13,401 nucleotides of DNA, taken from JAABRU01 sp050180235 (GTDB taxonomy: Bacteria > Desulfobacterota > Desulfobacteria > Desulfobacterales > Desulfococcaceae). The first letter of the stretch is position 1, and every line of letters begins with the position of its first letter. Positions 13,275 to 13,401 of the stretch are shown here, piece after piece. The stretch lies in NCBI GenBank assembly GCA_050180235.1, contig JBFXEJ010000143.1:1-13401 (forward strand), read 5' to 3'. The translations under genes and the position numbers were made by a program. The notes below the pieces were generated by a model, which had not been told where the DNA came from, searched no databases, and saw nothing but the letters and a program-made list of their open reading frames with translations.

Positions 13275-13401
13275 GGTAGTGGGTCAAAAAGGTTGATTTG
13301 TCTTTTTAAATATCTTATAATTATTTTTATGAAACAGTATATTCAGATTAACTGCCGCCACTGCGGCAGTGATGACCTCGTCAGAAACGGACACAGTCCG
13401 A
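13275..13401 (+). mobile_element. Left end of an IS1-family-like insertion sequence (partial)
   Basis: The sequence GGTAGTGGGTCAAAAAGG at 13275 resembles an IS1-type left end (GGTAATGACTC in IS1). It lies 54 bp before a transposase-like ATG, close to the spacing in IS1. The element runs off the window, so the right end and any target duplication cannot be seen. Confidence 0.6.
13329..13401 (+). CDS. IS1 InsA-like zinc-ribbon transposase protein, N-terminal 24 residues (partial)
   Basis: Translation gives MKQYIQINCRHCGSDDLVRN then GHSP before the window ends. The C9-x-x-C12 pair followed by x(5)-VRNGHS matches the first half of the InsA zinc finger of IS1 (CPSC...VVRNGKS). In IS1 the fused InsAB' transposase is made by frameshifting from this frame; whether that applies here cannot be seen. 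No strong Shine-Dalgarno precedes the ATG, which is common for IS genes. Confidence 0.7.
   Translation, partial: MKQYIQINCRHCGSDDLVRNGHSP

Overview
The window looks like a piece of a Desulfobacterota genome, most likely Desulfobacterales or Desulfonema-like. This is inferred from the gene style (long signalling operons, a TonB receptor/YfiR/CHASE8 hybrid kinase cluster), the predicted selenoprotein, and an AT-rich intergenic end loaded with small inverted-repeat elements. No rRNA, tRNA or CRISPR array is visible.

Region 1 (101-4491, + strand) is a compact signalling operon. It starts with the C-terminal two thirds of a branched-chain-amino-acid-type ABC substrate-binding protein whose N-terminal lobe and signal peptide are missing. 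A strong intergenic hairpin separates it from four tightly packed, mostly overlapping genes: a small GHKL-fold regulator, a STAS protein, a soluble PAS / histidine kinase / receiver protein and a PAS-CheW protein. The GHKL-STAS pair resembles partner-switching pairs such as cyanobacterial Slr1658/Slr1659. The kinase and the CheW protein share sister PAS domains. No CheA, CheY or DNA-binding output is encoded nearby.

Region 2 (4583-11903, + strand) starts with a near-consensus sigma70 promoter followed by a small perfect inverted repeat. It encodes two tandem paralogous TonB-dependent outer-membrane receptors, a periplasmic YfiR-family protein, and a membrane hybrid kinase (CHASE8-like sensor, HAMP, HisKA, HATPase, two receivers). 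This looks like an envelope-spanning sensory cascade: outer-membrane receptor, periplasmic YfiR, inner-membrane kinase. The receptor/next-gene junction carries a 16-17 nt sequence present three times. It encodes both the C-terminal LWRF* of a receptor and, in another frame, the MEILT start of the following gene. One copy is a dead 17-codon remnant, which records how the receptor was duplicated.

Region 3 (11904-13401) holds one gene among repeats. A 73-bp near-perfect palindrome sits between the kinase operon and a convergent minus-strand gene (12102-12566). That gene encodes a small peroxiredoxin-like protein with an in-frame TGA exactly where homologues carry the first Cys of the CPFC motif. 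A suitable stem-loop lies just downstream, so it is read here as a selenoprotein with a UPFC motif. Upstream of it are a hairpin, a 102-bp element with 21-bp imperfect terminal inverted repeats, and a 280-bp MITE-like element with matching ends, a flush 9-bp direct repeat on both sides and a nested 20-bp perfect inverted repeat. The window ends in the first 127 bp of an IS1-family-like insertion sequence.
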